6,149 nucleotides of DNA from Treponema sp. (GTDB lineage Bacteria > Spirochaetota > Spirochaetia > Treponematales > Treponemataceae): contig JAFTEK010000086.1 in assembly GCA_017453705.1 (NCBI GenBank), positions 1-6,149 on the forward strand, written 5' to 3'. Below, in pieces: positions 5,667 through 6,149 of this stretch. Made by a program: the position numbers and the translations under genes. Each line of letters starts with the position of its first letter. Position 1 is the first letter of the stretch. The notes under the pieces are model-generated. The model was not told the origin of the DNA, did not search any database, and saw only the letters and a list, made by a program, of their open reading frames with translations.

Positions 5667-5694
5667 GACATTAAACGCAACAGACATTAAACGC
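5667..5694. promoter_or_regulatory. Perfect 12-base direct repeat, candidate operator
   Basis: GACATTAAACGC occurs at 5667-5678 and again at 5683-5694, four bases apart (16-base period). It ends four bases upstream of the -35 of the MoxR promoter and lies about 35 bases upstream of the -35 of the divergent DUF975 promoter. The position suits an activator of the MoxR gene. The binding protein is unknown. Confidence 0.5.
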
Positions 5695-5698
5695 CCCC

Positions 5699-5727
5699 TT
5701 GAGAAACTGGCGGAATATCGTTACAAT
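5699..5727 (+). promoter_or_regulatory. Sigma-70 type promoter for the MoxR gene
   Basis: -35 TTGAGA (5699-5704), 17-base spacer, -10 TACAAT (5722-5727). The start point would be near 5734, about eight bases before the ATG at 5742, with no SD between. Each hexamer differs from consensus at one base. Confidence 0.6.
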
Positions 5728-5741
5728 TTTATGGTTTGATT

Positions 5742-6149
5742 ATGGAAGATGAGATTTCACAGAACATAATAGACGAGTGCGCTAACTGCATCGCCGTGTG
5801 CAGGGATGAGGCTGCCCGCAGGATTGTGGGGCAGAAGGAGCTGATAGATGGAATTCTTACCGCCGTCATCTCCGGCGGCCATATCCTGCTGGAAGGAGTT
5901 CCGGGCTTGGCAAAGACCCTGGCAGTGAGGACTTTCGCGGAGATGTCCGGGCTGGAATTCAAGAGGATACAGTTTACCCCGGATCTTCTTCCTGCTGACG
6001 TCACTGGAACCCTGATTTATGAGCAGTCCAACGGACGCTTTCTTGTGCACAAAGGTCCTGTCTTTGCCAATGTGCTGCTGGCGGACGAGATAAACCGTGC
6101 ACCAGCAAAGGTTCAGTCCGCTCTTCTGGAGGCTATGGCGGAACGGCAG
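5742..6149 (+). CDS. MoxR-family AAA+ ATPase, 3' end off window
   Basis: The first 136 residues are present; the gene runs off the right edge. MoxR ATPases are chaperone-like AAA+ proteins that usually work with von Willebrand factor A and DUF58 proteins on assembly or activation of envelope or metal-containing complexes. Visible motifs: IVGQKELIDGILTAVISGGHILLEG (28-52), Walker A GVPGLAKT (52-59), PDLLPADVTGT (80-90), and Walker B VLLADEINRAP (111-121) followed by AKVQSALLEAMAERQ. These are the classic MoxR signatures. ATG 5742 is chosen because it gives the usual short N-terminal helix before the GQ motif; TTG 5736 is an alternative and an in-frame stop lies at 5700. No SD is visible. Divergent from the DUF975-sppA operon, with a shared regulatory region. 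Downstream DUF58 and VWA genes are expected but not seen. Confidence 0.93.
   Translation, partial: MEDEISQNIIDECANCIAVCRDEAARRIVGQKELIDGILTAVISGGHILLEGVPGLAKTLAVRTFAEMSGLEFKRIQFTPDLLPADVTGTLIYEQSNGRFLVHKGPVFANVLLADEINRAPAKVQSALLEAMAERQ

Noticed and set aside
5667..5694. Direct repeat as a CRISPR remnant
   Set aside because: Units of 12 bases with a four-base gap are far too short for repeat and spacer, and no cas gene is present.

Overview
The window looks like a bacterial chromosome segment, most likely from a spirochaete of the Treponema type. That assignment is an inference from gene content (a response regulator with a MerR/excisionase-like helix-turn-helix in front of the receiver, a DUF975 membrane protein next to a short SppA, a MoxR ATPase, a signal-less pectinesterase) and from a moderately high G+C with heavy AGG arginine and TTG leucine usage. 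No marker gene here proves it. A pectinesterase-family gene would suit a gut, rumen or oral species living on plant polysaccharide.

Left end (1-1102): two strong hairpins (20-59 and 62-97) overlap the start of an RluA-family pseudouridine synthase. The synthase frame is open to the window edge, so its true start is unsettled. Then comes a plus-strand run of three closely packed genes (1138-3632) behind a near-consensus sigma-70 promoter that overlaps the rluA-like stop codon: a divergent CE8 pectinesterase-family protein, proC (pyrroline-5-carboxylate reductase), and an HTH-REC response regulator. Both internal junctions are the same four bases, CTTT, between stop and ATG, which suggests translational coupling.

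The response regulator ends 11 bases from the convergent sppA stop. On the minus strand a DUF975 membrane protein (4688-5545) and the signal peptide peptidase SppA (3644-4672) form a two-gene operon; the SD of sppA overlaps the DUF975 stop codon. DUF975 carries an unusual Gln-rich C-terminal tail of seven-residue repeats.

The divergent intergenic region (5546-5741) is the richest regulatory stretch. It has a good promoter on each strand with 17-base spacers, a perfect 12-base direct repeat between them, and a 30-base palindromic repeat that lies exactly where the DUF975 transcript should begin. That repeat matches the left-end hairpin at 70-99 with one mismatch, in opposite orientation. To the right a MoxR-type AAA+ ATPase begins at 5742 and runs off the window.

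Most interesting points: the palindromic repeat found upstream of, or at the start of, two unrelated genes in the same orientation relative to each; an apparent Gln/Asp to Glu/Asn exchange in the CE8 active site; two promoters placed so close to start codons without an SD that the messages look leaderless or nearly so; and a G8 tract in the nucleotide-binding motif of proC. No mobile element, CRISPR array, tRNA or rRNA is visible.
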